Shown: piece after piece, positions 1 through 8,500 of the stretch | How the letters are laid out: every line of letters starts with the position of its first letter | Position numbering within the stretch: position 1 is the stretch's first letter | Origin: JABMRP01 sp964444795 | GTDB taxonomy: Bacteria > Planctomycetota > Planctomycetia > Pirellulales > Thermoguttaceae | Direction: 5' to 3' | Assembly: GCA_964444795.1 (NCBI GenBank) | Contig: CAYUIQ010000127.1 | Location: forward strand, 1 to 24,869 | DNA: 24,869 bases | Notes under the pieces: generated by a model | What the model saw: the letters and a program-made list of their open reading frames with translations, nothing else | Told to the model about the DNA's origin: nothing | The model's database searches: none | Translations under genes and position numbers: made by a program

Positions 1-817
1 AAACGACCCGCTGGCAGGGGACGCACTTGTACGTGGTCACCGGCACGCATCGGGTCTGAACCTTGGGAACACAGACCGTGTAGCAGACCTTCCGGGTCTG
101 GCAAACCTGCTTGTACGTGCAAACGCGCTCCTTGTAGCAGCGGGTTTCCGGCTTGCAGACGGTCACCGGGTAGCAGCACTTCTCCTGGACCATCTTCGGT
201 TCCATGCATGTGTACTTGACTTCTCGCCTCACCGGCTTGGAGACCCAGACTCGGCACGTACGGGGTTGGGCCACCGGTTCGCAGGCCGCCGGTTCGCAGG
301 CCGCCGGTTCGCAAACTTTCGGTTCCACCGTTCGCTCTTCCCAATGTCCCTGATCTTCGCAGACCGTGCGCGTTCGCTCCACCGGCACCATCTTGCATAC
401 GGTACGCGTGCCCTGACGCATCTCCGTGTGCGGCACCATGACCGTGCATTGCCTGGTGACCGTCTTCCACTCGGGCTTCATGACCATGCATTTCTCGGTA
501 CGCGTGCGCACCTCCGGCACCATCACCGTGCATTGCTTCTTGACCATCTTGGTTACGGGAACCCGTCGCGTGGTATTGATCGTCTGGCGGCGGACTTCCG
601 GGCAGCACACCGTGGTCTTGATCTTCCGCATTTCGGTTACCATCGTCGGAACGCAAACCGTCTTCTCGACGTACTCTTGGGGCGGCTGGCAAACCGCCGG
701 CGGATCGCACACGGCCGGAGCACACGGATCCGAACGCCTCCGGGCGGCATCCGCCTGAGTCGATGCGAGCAGCACAGCCAGGGCCGACAACCAACAAAGC
801 GGTCGATGTACCAACAT
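1..817 (-). CDS. Secreted cysteine-rich repeat protein (C-terminus outside window)
   Basis: The frame is open from an ATG at 817 to the window edge, about 272 residues, with no stop. GGAGG lies 6-7 nt before the ATG and decides the start. Residues 1 to about 25 (LCWLSALAVLLASTQADA) form a signal peptide. The rest is built of short imperfect repeats rich in Cys, Val, Thr, Lys and Arg, such as KQCTVMVPEVRTRTEKC and KVCYTVCVPKV, with Cys spaced roughly every 5-15 residues. A CEPAA unit is repeated near residues 168-182. Planctomycetes often encode secreted Cys/Val/Thr repeat proteins of this look, some proposed as cell-envelope components; no reaction is known to me. The Cys pattern suggests disulfide cross-linking outside the cytoplasm, which is inference. 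The gene is divergent from the secreted protein at 1093. Being secreted and repetitive is seen; the envelope role is a guess. Confidence 0.8.
   Translation of the reverse strand, partial: MLVHRPLCWLSALAVLLASTQADAARRRSDPCAPAVCDPPAVCQPPQEYVEKTVCVPTMVTEMRKIKTTVCCPEVRRQTINTTRRVPVTKMVKKQCTVMVPEVRTRTEKCMVMKPEWKTVTRQCTVMVPHTEMRQGTRTVCKMVPVERTRTVCEDQGHWEERTVEPKVCEPAACEPAACEPVAQPRTCRVWVSKPVRREVKYTCMEPKMVQEKCCYPVTVCKPETRCYKERVCTYKQVCQTRKVCYTVCVPKVQTRCVPVTTYKCVPCQRVV
270..314 (-). repeat. 15-nt tandem repeat, three units, coding
   Basis: Three consecutive 15-nt units (270-284, 285-299, 300-314) differ at one or two positions. In the minus-strand gene they encode CEPAA, CEPAA and CEPVA. The unit is a multiple of three, so copy-number change would lengthen or shorten the protein without a frameshift. 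Confidence 0.85.
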
Positions 818-982
818 GAGATTCCTCCGTCGAATCAGGGATGTAGACAAAATGGCTAAGCAACACGTTCTGTAGGGGTTAGTGAACACTATCTCATCAA
901 TGGCCTGTTTGCAATACCCCCCGAGGTAATTTCTTACCTAAACCCCCCAACGTCCACTCAATCTGCCGGCTGTCCAACTTGC

Positions 983-1011
983 TTGTTCCCGCTGCGGCAA
1001 AGCGGTATGAT
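983..1011 (+). promoter_or_regulatory. Sigma70-like promoter for the coiled-coil protein
   Basis: TTGTTC at 983-988 and TATGAT at 1006-1011 are separated by 17 nt. Transcription would start near 1018, giving a leader of about 75 nt that contains the tandem repeat at 1026-1060. The prediction is by sequence only. Confidence 0.45.
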
Positions 1012-1025
1012 GAGTGCATAAACCC

Positions 1026-1060
1026 TTCTTGTGGGGGAGTCTATTCTTGTGGGGAGTCTA
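1026..1060 (+). repeat. 18/17-nt tandem repeat in the leader
   Basis: TTCTTGTGGGGGAGTCTA (1026-1043) is followed directly by the same unit lacking one G (1044-1060). It lies 32 nt before the start codon at 1093, inside the predicted untranslated leader. It may be a simple duplication or a doubled binding site. Confidence 0.8.
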
Positions 1061-1092
1061 TTTCGATGGAACACTGAGACGGGAGGTGGATA

Positions 1093-2382
1093 ATGACCCG
1101 GGCATGTCGTGCGGCGGTGGTCGTGCTGGTGGTGCTGATGCTGGGCCGGCTGCCGGAGGCGGCGCTGGCACAAGCAAGCAAATCGACGCTCCCGCGGGAG
1201 ATCGAAAAGCTCCTGGAATTGGGATGGTCGGCCGCCACTCGCGCCGAGGCTCAGAAGCAATTCGAGCGACTCCAACACTGGGCTCCCGGCGACCGGCGGG
1301 TCGCTTATGCCTACGCGTTGGTGCAGATCAAACAACTTCACTATGCCGAGGCGGCCGAGTGGCTCGGCAAAGCGTTGGGATCTCCGAAACAGAACCTACC
1401 CGCCTGGGAGACCCAGATCTGGTTGCTGGCGCGCGATAGGCAATACGACGTCGCGATGGTCGAGATGGAAGCACTCGGCCGGCGGCTTCCGGCCGAGGAC
1501 GCCGAGGGGGAGGCCGAGACCGAAAACCAAGAGGCGGCCCGGTTTCTTGGCGCCCTGGTGGGATACCTAACCGGGCCGGCCGCCGCCGAGGTCAACGCCG
1601 ATCGACTGGCGGCAAGCCAGCGCCGCGTGGTCGCCCGACTGACGTCGACCCGACGAGCCGCCTTCGACGAGGGGCTCACCGACGTGGTACAGCGCCATCG
1701 CCAATTGCTCGGCGAGGCCGACGGCATGCGGATCGAAGCGGTCGAGACCGGCACCCGAGAGAAGGAAGAATTGATGCGGTCTCTGCAAGAGGAAGAGCGG
1801 AGAACGGCGGCCCAACTTGAGGCGGCCGAGGCCGAGCAACGGGAGACCGAGAAGCGACTCGACTACGAGAGGCAGGAAGTACTGGCCAAGGGCCGGGAGG
1901 TATCCTCGGCGATCGCCGAATCGCAGCGTCGGCTGACCGGCTTCCGGCGGGAGGCGGCCGGCATCGATCAGCGGATCCGCGAGTTGTATGCGGTGGCCGA
2001 CCATCCGGATACCGAACCCCATCGGCGACATCATCTCCTCGCCGAGGCGGCCCGATGGGAACTCCACCTTCGTCGGGCTGTGGCCGAGGTGGATCAGGCC
2101 ATGGCTCTGCTGGTCCGGTTGAACAACGAAATGGCCGCGCTGGAAGGCCGTAACCGGGAAATCCTCGCGGCCTTGCGCGAGGAGGCCAAACGCGTTGACG
2201 CCGTCAGGAAGATCCTCAAGCGTATCCACTTCGATCAGGGAAAAGCCGGGCGGGAGCAGGTCACCGGCAGCACGCCGTTGGTGCGCAGTCGATCGACCCG
2301 GGCCGGCGCGCTGGCGACCTACGTGCCGATGCCCCTGTCGCTGGAGGTAGCCAAACGCCGCTTGCTGGAGTTATTGCAGTGA
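1093..2382 (+). CDS. Secreted protein with TPR-like N-terminus and long coiled coil
   Basis: The protein has 429 aa. The ATG at 1093 follows GGGAGGTGG by a few bases. Residues 1-27 are a clear signal peptide (VVVLVVLMLG core, AALAQA cleavage region), so the product is exported. Residues about 45-105 look like one or two helical TPR-type hairpins (YAYALVQIKQLHYAEAAEWLGKAL). Residues about 205-290 and 325-375 are highly charged Glu/Arg/Ala helices with heptad character, predicted as coiled coil. The last 50 residues are basic and end in a short hydrophobic helix. I do not recognise a named family. Periplasmic scaffolds with TPR and coiled-coil segments are common in planctomycetes, so a structural or assembly role is possible but unproven. 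The gene stands alone, divergent from the Cys-rich protein, with its own predicted promoter. Confidence 0.8.
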   Translation: MTRACRAAVVVLVVLMLGRLPEAALAQASKSTLPREIEKLLELGWSAATRAEAQKQFERLQHWAPGDRRVAYAYALVQIKQLHYAEAAEWLGKALGSPKQNLPAWETQIWLLARDRQYDVAMVEMEALGRRLPAEDAEGEAETENQEAARFLGALVGYLTGPAAAEVNADRLAASQRRVVARLTSTRRAAFDEGLTDVVQRHRQLLGEADGMRIEAVETGTREKEELMRSLQEEERRTAAQLEAAEAEQRETEKRLDYERQEVLAKGREVSSAIAESQRRLTGFRREAAGIDQRIRELYAVADHPDTEPHRRHHLLAEAARWELHLRRAVAEVDQAMALLVRLNNEMAALEGRNREILAALREEAKRVDAVRKILKRIHFDQGKAGREQVTGSTPLVRSRSTRAGALATYVPMPLSLEVAKRRLLELLQ

Positions 2383-2584
2383 AGAGCAATCAGTTCGCAT
2401 GGCCAAGTGCGCGAACTCGATGTCTTCTCATCAAATCTCTCAACGAAGCGGGTGATTTGTCCGTTTGAAACGAGAGCCTCAAACTCCACGGATGCTTGCC
2501 GGATTGCGTTCCTTCTCTAATACGCTCGAATCTCCTCCAACCCACGAAACGGGTGGCGATCCTCGCGTTCGACATAGATCGCGG

Positions 2585-2729
2585 GACTTGGAGACACGGA
2601 AGGCAATTCAGTTTACCGACCCGGAGGACAAGCGGAAGAAGCCGAAGATTCGACTGGGAAAGGTCACGGATCGGCACGCGAAGTTCGTGAAAAACAAGGT
2701 CGAGTGGCTGATCTTCGCATTGACGCTAC
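2585..2729 (+). pseudogene. N-terminal fragment of a planctomycete-type tyrosine integrase
   Basis: In frame with 2585, about 48 residues including KAIQFTDPEDKRKK and IRLGKVTDRHAKFVKNKVE match, as I recall them, the N-terminal arm of planctomycete phage-type integrases (pattern: T/A-IQF, then KR, IRLGKVS, AEAVK, RVE). After about residue 88 of the open frame the similarity stops and no core-binding or catalytic domain follows, so this is a remnant. It lies just beyond the 3' end of tRNA-Glu, a typical attachment place for integrases. The surrounding frame (2465-2881) stays open by chance and reads antisense through the tRNA. Confidence 0.6.
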
Positions 2730-2774
2730 GGCGGCATGCCGCTTCTTGTCGCGTCGCTGCCCAAGAAACGCAAG

Positions 2775-2798
2775 AAACCTCGGGGAATCCCGAGGTTT
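2775..2798 (-). terminator. Hairpin terminator downstream of tRNA-Glu
   Basis: AAACCTCGGG (2775-2784) and CCCGAGGTTT (2789-2798) form a perfect 10-bp stem with a 4-nt loop (GAAT). On the minus strand the stem is followed by a T-rich tract (TTTCTTGCGTTTCTTGG). It sits about 46 nt past the tRNA 3' end. The stem starts with A and ends with T runs, so it could act in both directions. Confidence 0.7.
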
Positions 2799-2843
2799 TG
2801 CGAAAGGACGCCGGTTCTTGCTGCGCTGAACGGGCGTATCTAG

Positions 2844-2916
2844 TACCCCCTAGGGGAGTCGAACCCCTGTCTTCGGACTGAGAATCCGATGTCCTGGGCC
2901 ACTAGACGAAGGGGGC
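2844..2916 (-). tRNA. tRNA-Glu (anticodon CTC)
   Basis: The gene is 73 nt. The acceptor arm GCCCCCT pairs with AGGGGGT (first pair a G-T wobble), discriminator A at 2844. The anticodon stem TCGGA/TCCGA encloses the loop TTCTCAG, anticodon CTC, reading GAG. The T arm is AGGGG-TTCGACT-CCCCT. CCA is not encoded (CTA follows). It is transcribed towards the hairpin at 2775-2798. Confidence 0.95.
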
Positions 2917-2961
2917 GAGTCTTGCCTGTTATCGGCCACGAGACGATAGGAACCTCATTTT

Positions 2962-4581
2962 TTACTCCGGATTCTGCCAGTTGTCAACCGGCCGGCCGAA
3001 TCGCTCGACGATTTCCTTCCATTGTTGGTAATTCGGGGAGTCGGCGGCCTTGGAGGAGCCGGCGGCCAGCGCCTTTTGGTTCTCGCGGATCACGTAGGCA
3101 AGCATTTCCTCCATCCGGGGGTCTAGTTGGCTGCGGATCGGATACAGTTCTTCCAGTAGTGCGCCGCAGCGAGCGTAGTCTCCGTGAAGGGTCAGGATTC
3201 CACACTCCCCGGCCAGACCGAAGGCGCGGAGGCCCGGTTCGTCGTCGGCCAAACGGGCTAACTCCTCGAACAGCTCCATGGCCCGGCGGTCGTCGCGCCG
3301 TTGCAGGTAGATTCGGGCGAGTTGTTGTTTGGCGCGATGGACGTAGTAGGGCTGGTCGGGAAAGTAGGCGGTCACCGCTTGCCAGGCTTCCTCGGTATCC
3401 CGTTCGGCGGCGTCGAACCACTGCCGGAAGACGGTATTGCGCCGTGGAAACGGCGATGTCTGGGAGACCTCGCCGGGAAGCAGCGGCCCGTCTTGAGTTG
3501 TCGTATACCCGAGCACGGCGCCGGCCAGCATTGCGGCGACCACACCGATGGCCGCCAGCGCAACATGCCGCCGAGTCCGCAGCGATTCAAGCCGGGCGGT
3601 ATCCATCACGGCGGCCAATCGCCGGGTCGTCTTGTTACGCAGCTCGCCGGAATCACCCGCCAATCTTACATGCCCCTCTATCGAGTCGTCCGGCCACGGT
3701 TCTCGCGGCAGGTCGGCGGCAAACTGGCGAAGATCGCGTACCAGGGCCGCTGCCGACGGATAGCGGCCGTCCGGCTTCTTGGCGAGCATTTTGTGAACGA
3801 TGCGACACAAAGCGTCGGGAAGATCGGGACGGAGATCGGCCAGCGGCTTGGCGTTCTTGTTCAGATGTTTTACCGCCACCGACAGAGCCGTCTCCCCTTC
3901 AAAGGGGGGGCGACCCGTGAGCAGGTGATAGCAGGTGACGCCCAGCGAGTAGATATCGCTTCGCGGGTCCAGCGATTGGCCTTCCACCTGCTCGGGGCTC
4001 ATATACAGGGGGGTTCCCAAAGTCAGGCCGACTTGGGTCAGATCCAGTTTCCCCTCTTGGCGAGCAACACGGGCCAGTCCAAAATCGGCCACCTTGACCT
4101 CGCCTTTGGCGGTGACCAAGATATTCTCAGGTTTGATATCGCGATGCACGATATCGTGTTCGGCGGCCTTGACCAACGCGGCGGCTACTTGCCGGATCAT
4201 GGCCACGGCCACGGCCGGATCGGGGGTTCCGTTTCGGGCGATCCACTCGCTCAAATTGTGGCCTTGCACGTATTCCTGCACGATCAGATGGATGCCGTCG
4301 ATCTGCCCGACGTCGTGGATCTGCACAATATTGGCGTGGACCAGCGCGGCGGCCGCTTGTGCTTCTCGTCGAAAACGCTCGACAAGCGTGCGTTTACCTG
4401 CCAACTCCTGCCGGAGCACCTTCACCGCAACTTGCCGTTGGAGCGAGAGTTGCTCGGCCAGATAGACCTCCGCCATGGCCCCTCGTCCGATTCGGCGGAG
4501 CAGTCGATAGTCGCCCAGCAGACGGCCGGAGAGATCGGGTTCGCCGGGCGAGGAGGCGGAGTTGTCGTTGGGTTGGCTCAT
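2962..4581 (-). CDS. Membrane Ser/Thr protein kinase (PknB/Hanks type) with helical-repeat C-terminus
   Basis: The protein has 539 aa from the ATG at 4581. A longer frame reaches a TTG at 4635, but neither site has a strong Shine-Dalgarno and the ATG is preferred. The kinase domain (about 23-290) shows the glycine loop IGRGAMAEV, the ATP lysine in VAVKVL (K54), HRDIKPEN (catalytic D148), DFG (166-168), SPEQ in place of APE, and SDIYSLG. A juxtamembrane linker leads to one transmembrane helix (about 339-361, VALAAIGVVAAMLAGAVLGY). The roughly 165 residues beyond it resemble TPR-like hairpins (AKQQLARIYLQRRDDRRAMELFEELA) and would lie outside the cytoplasm. All residues needed for phosphotransfer are present, so an active kinase is likely; the signal and substrates are unknown. 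It starts 73 nt after the PLD gene on the same strand, so co-transcription is likely. Confidence 0.92.
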   Translation of the reverse strand: MSQPNDNSASSPGEPDLSGRLLGDYRLLRRIGRGAMAEVYLAEQLSLQRQVAVKVLRQELAGKRTLVERFRREAQAAAALVHANIVQIHDVGQIDGIHLIVQEYVQGHNLSEWIARNGTPDPAVAVAMIRQVAAALVKAAEHDIVHRDIKPENILVTAKGEVKVADFGLARVARQEGKLDLTQVGLTLGTPLYMSPEQVEGQSLDPRSDIYSLGVTCYHLLTGRPPFEGETALSVAVKHLNKNAKPLADLRPDLPDALCRIVHKMLAKKPDGRYPSAAALVRDLRQFAADLPREPWPDDSIEGHVRLAGDSGELRNKTTRRLAAVMDTARLESLRTRRHVALAAIGVVAAMLAGAVLGYTTTQDGPLLPGEVSQTSPFPRRNTVFRQWFDAAERDTEEAWQAVTAYFPDQPYYVHRAKQQLARIYLQRRDDRRAMELFEELARLADDEPGLRAFGLAGECGILTLHGDYARCGALLEELYPIRSQLDPRMEEMLAYVIRENQKALAAGSSKAADSPNYQQWKEIVERFGRPVDNWQNPE

Positions 4582-4654
4582 CGTGGCGGCGGAGGGTAAG
4601 GGAAGCTCGGAACCACTCTTCCAGTATGAGGTCAAGCGGGTCGTGTGGCAACAT

Positions 4655-5338
4655 CTAGCCCAACTCGCCCCAGAGTCGCTCGAAGGCTTGCGAAAACGCC
4701 CGGGTCAGACGGTGGTCGTGGGTGACAATAAAGTTTTCGGCATTTCGGTCCGCCGCGCTGCGGGTCCAGTTGTAGCTGCCGGTCAAGAGGGTGTCGTCGT
4801 CGAACAGGGCAAACTTGTGGTGCATGTGATACTCGCTCCGGTCGACACGCACGGCGATGCCCCGTCGGCGGAGCCGGTCAATGTCGGATCCCCGATCCTC
4901 GGCCTTGTCGTTGTCGGAGATGATCCGCACGGCCACGTCGTTGCGATGAGCCTGGAGGATGGCGTCGGCGATGCGGTCGTCGGTGATCGTGAACACGCAG
5001 ATGTCGATCTTTCGGGTGGCCCGGCCCAGCAGATGCACGATCCGCCGGGGACACGCATCACCGGGTCCGAACAGGGCCTCCGGTGGTTGCTCGTCTTTGG
5101 GGGGCTTCGCTTGCAGCACCTTGACCACCTCCTCCAGCCACTCGAGGACTCGGTGGGCGTCGACCCCCAGCAGTTCCCCCCGGGCCAACTCGAAGGCCCG
5201 ATGCCGGAGCACGCCCAATTGATGTTCGTCGGCGCCGATCTGCTCCAGGATAGAGCCGAGCATCTGCCGCTCGCCGCGCGAAAGGCGGAAATCGGCCAGT
5301 GTGTGCTTGAGGATGCGATCGAGTTCGTCCAAAGACAT
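4655..5338 (-). CDS. PLD-superfamily phosphodiesterase (Nuc / cardiolipin hydrolase-like)
   Basis: The protein has 227 aa from the ATG at 5338 (MSLDELDR). A GTG at 5395 would add 19 residues, but the ATG fits the domain better. Residues about 1-80 are helical without a recognised fold. Residues about 95-225 hold a single PLD domain. Its HKD motif reads HxK(x)4D (H173, K175, D180), followed by the GSYNW motif and a later Asn-Glu-Asn. This arrangement matches single-HKD Nuc-type enzymes, which form the active site as dimers and cut phosphodiesters in nucleic acid or phospholipid. A SYNWT motif of this sort is typical of Nuc-like members. There is no signal peptide, so the enzyme is probably cytoplasmic. 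It is the first gene of the pair with the kinase and is divergent from metH. The substrate cannot be told from sequence. Confidence 0.85.
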   Translation of the reverse strand: MSLDELDRILKHTLADFRLSRGERQMLGSILEQIGADEHQLGVLRHRAFELARGELLGVDAHRVLEWLEEVVKVLQAKPPKDEQPPEALFGPGDACPRRIVHLLGRATRKIDICVFTITDDRIADAILQAHRNDVAVRIISDNDKAEDRGSDIDRLRRRGIAVRVDRSEYHMHHKFALFDDDTLLTGSYNWTRSAADRNAENFIVTHDHRLTRAFSQAFERLWGELG

Positions 5339-5490
5339 GGGGGTAAATCCTGGGATCAAGAAAGGTATGCGCGTCCGGAAGAAGGGCGTGTCCACGTTGC
5401 CCGATTATCGCGGTTTTTGCAGCCCACAGCAACCCATCGGCATCGTCGGGGCTTGTCCAATCGCATAGAATGAGAAGATGATCGGTAAAA

Positions 5491-5523
5491 CCCCGGCGCC
5501 GGGCACAAGCGCCGGGGCTAAAC
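5491..5523. repeat. GC-rich hairpin repeat upstream of metH (CGGGCTAAAC family)
   Basis: CCCCGGCG (5491-5498) and CGCCGGGG (5510-5517) form a perfect 8-bp stem with an 11-nt loop. The right half, from CCGGGCAC to GGGGCTAAAC, resembles two sequences near 14.34 and 14.44 kb, so this is a dispersed repeat rather than a metH-specific element. It ends 20 nt before the metH start and could affect its leader. A TAGAAT at 5466-5471 is a weak -10 candidate without a good -35. Confidence 0.7.
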
Positions 5524-5542
5524 TAATTGAAAGGGAACCAAC

Positions 5543-8500
5543 GTGCTGGAACAACTTCTCCGACGGCGGATTCTCGTGCTCGACGGGGCGATGGGCACGA
5601 TGATTCAGCGGCTCGGGCTCGAGGAATCGGACTATCGGGGCGCCGAGTTGGCCGACCACTCGCGGCCGCTGGCCGGATGCAACGACTTGCTGTCGGTCAC
5701 GCGGCCGGAGGCGATTCGCGAGATCCACGCCGACTATCTGGTCGCCGGGGCCGATATTCTGATGACCAACACGTTCAACGCCAACCGCATCTCGCTGGCC
5801 GACTATGCGTTGGAAGATCGCGTCGGCCAGATCAACCACGCCGCGGTGGCTTGTGCCCGGGCGGCGATCGACGCAATGGCCGGCAATGGCGATCGGCCCC
5901 GTTTCATCGCCGGCTCCGTCGGGCCGACCAACCGCACCGCGTCGCTCTCGCCGGACGTCAACGATCCGGGATACCGGGCTGTCACGTTCGACGGGCTGGT
6001 GGAAAACTACGCCGAGCAGGTGACCGCCCTGATCGAAGCGGGTGTCGATGTCCTTCTGCCGGAAACGAGCTTCGACACGCTCAACCTCAAGGCGTGCCTG
6101 TTTGCCATCGAGCAGTGTTTCGACCGGGCCGGCACGCGGCTTCCGGTGATGGCATCGGTCACGATCACCGATCGCAGCGGGCGGACCCTTTCGGGGCAAA
6201 CGCTCGATGGGTTTTGGACGTCGATCGCTCATGCCGATCTGTTGAGCGTGGGGATCAACTGCGCGTTGGGCCCGGAGTTGATGCGCCCGTTTGTCGAGGA
6301 ACTTTCGGCCATCTGCCCGCGATACACGAGTTGTCACCCCAACGCCGGGTTGCCCAACGAGTTTGGCGGATACGACGAAACACCCGAGCAGATGGCCCGT
6401 GTGTTGGGTGAATTCGCGGCCGCTGGCTGGTTGAACATCGTGGGCGGTTGTTGCGGAACAACACCCGACCATATCCGCGCGATCGCCGCGGCGGTGGCCC
6501 CGTGCGAGCCTCGAAAGGTTCCCGAGCTGGAGCCCTACTCCCGCTACAGCGGCCTGGAGCCGTTGGTGCTGGGAGCCGACGGTACGTTTACGATGATCGG
6601 CGAACGGACCAACGTATCGGGCTCGCGGCGGTTTGCCCGGCTGGTTCGCGAGGGCCAGTTGGAGGAGGCCGTGGCCGTGGCCCGGCAGCAGGTCGACAAC
6701 GGGGCCAACGTGATCGACGTGAACATGGACGACGGCCTGTTGGACGGCCCGGTGATGATGACCCGGTTCCTCCATCTCATCGCCGCCGAGCCGGATATCT
6801 GCCGCGTGCCGCTGATGATCGACAGTTCCGACTGGGCGGTGATCGAAGCGGGGTTGAAATGCGTGCAGGGCAAGTCGATCGTCAACTCGATCAGCCTCAA
6901 GGAGGGCGAGGATGTCTTCCTCCAGCACGCCCGCCTGGTACGCCGGTACGGAGCGGCTTGCGTGGTGATGATGTTCGACGAGCAGGGTCAGGCCGTAACG
7001 ACCAAGCACAAGGTGGAGATCGCCCGACGAGCGTACCACCTGTTGACCGAGAAGGTCGGTATGCCGCCCTGCGACATCATCTTCGACCCCAACATTCTGA
7101 CCGTGGGCACGGGCATGGAGGAACACAACCGTTACGCGGTCGACTTCATCGAGGCGGTGCGGCGGATCAAGCAGCTCTTTCCCGACGTCAAGGTCACCGG
7201 CGGGGTGAGCAACGTCTCGTTTTCCTTCCGCAGCCATTTCGCCGTCCGTGAGGCGATGCACGCGGTCTTTCTTTATCATGCCATCGGCGCGGGGCTCGAC
7301 ATGGCCATCGTCAACGCCGGGCAACTGGCCGTGTATGAGGAGATCCCGAAAGATCTCTTGGAGCGGGTCGAGGATGTGCTCCTGGACCGTCGCCCCGACG
7401 CCACCGAACGGCTGATCGAGTTCGCCGAATCGACCGCGGCCGATCACACCACGACCGAGAAGGCCGCCGAGGCGTGGCGCGAAGGGACCGTCGAGGAGCG
7501 ATTGTCACACGCCCTGGTACGGGGGATCGTCGAGTTCGTCGATGCCGACGTCGAAGAAGCGCGGCGGAAATACGCCTCGGGACTCGATATCATCGAGGGG
7601 CCGCTGATGGCCGGCATGAAAGTCGTCGGCGATCTCTTCGGCCAGGGGAAAATGTTTTTGCCCCAGGTGGTCAAGAGCGCGCGGGTGATGAAGAAAGCGG
7701 TGGCCTATCTGTTGCCCTTCATGGACGCCGAGAAGTCGCAAAGCACGCCAAGGGGTCGCGGAAAGATCATCATCGCCACGGTCAAGGGCGACGTTCACGA
7801 CATCGGTAAGAACATCGTTGGCGTGGTGTTGGGGTGCAACAACTACGAGATCGTCGATCTGGGCGTGATGGCCGCTTGCGAGACGATCCTCGATACGGCC
7901 ATCGAGAAGGGGGCCGACATGATCGGGCTCAGCGGTCTGATTACGCCCAGCCTGGAGGAAATGGTCCACGTTGCCCGGGAGATGCAGCGGCGAGGCATGA
8001 CGCTACCGCTGTTGATCGGCGGGGCCACGACCAGCGCGAAGCACACGGCCGTAAAGATCGCGCCGGCTTATGATCAGGTCACCACCCACGTGGTCGACGC
8101 ATCACGGGCCGCGGGGGTTGTCGATCGGCTGATGCAACCGGAGTCGCGAAAGCAATTCGATACGGAAAACCGGGAGCAGCAGCGGCGGATGCGGGAAGCT
8201 TTCGAGCGGCGTCAGAAGCGCGATCTGGTACCCTATCGCGAGGCGCGGCGTCGGCGGTTCGCAACCGATTGGCAAACCGTCGGCATCGATACGCCCGCGT
8301 TTACCGGCGTTCGCGTGTTGGACGACTATCCGCTGGAGGAACTCGCCCAGTACATCGATTGGTCCCCCTTCTTCATGGCCTGGGAGATCAAGGGCAAGTA
8401 TCCGCGGGTGCTGGACGACCCGAAGGTGGGCGCTCACGCGAGGGAACTGTTCGACGACGCCGGTGAAATGCTCCGGGAGATCATCGCCGACGGGCAACTG

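Noticed and set aside
2393..2416. GTTCGC...GCGAAC inverted repeat after the coiled-coil gene as a terminator
   Set aside because: The stem is only 6 bp with a long loop and has no T-run.
2465..2881. A full 138-aa gene upstream of and across the tRNA
   Set aside because: Its end is the antisense reading of tRNA-Glu, and only residues 41-88 resemble an integrase; kept as a fragment.
2889..4599. Plus-strand frames of 343 and 432 aa opposite the kinase
   Set aside because: They lie antisense to kinase motifs and show no recognisable protein.
5396..5542. Cobalamin or SAM riboswitch before metH
   Set aside because: The 147-nt spacer shows none of the B12-box or SAM aptamer patterns; it contains a dispersed hairpin instead.
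5405..7447. A 680-aa frame on the minus strand opposite metH
   Set aside because: It mirrors the metH codons (high GC third positions keep the antisense frame open) and has no family similarity; metH is certain.
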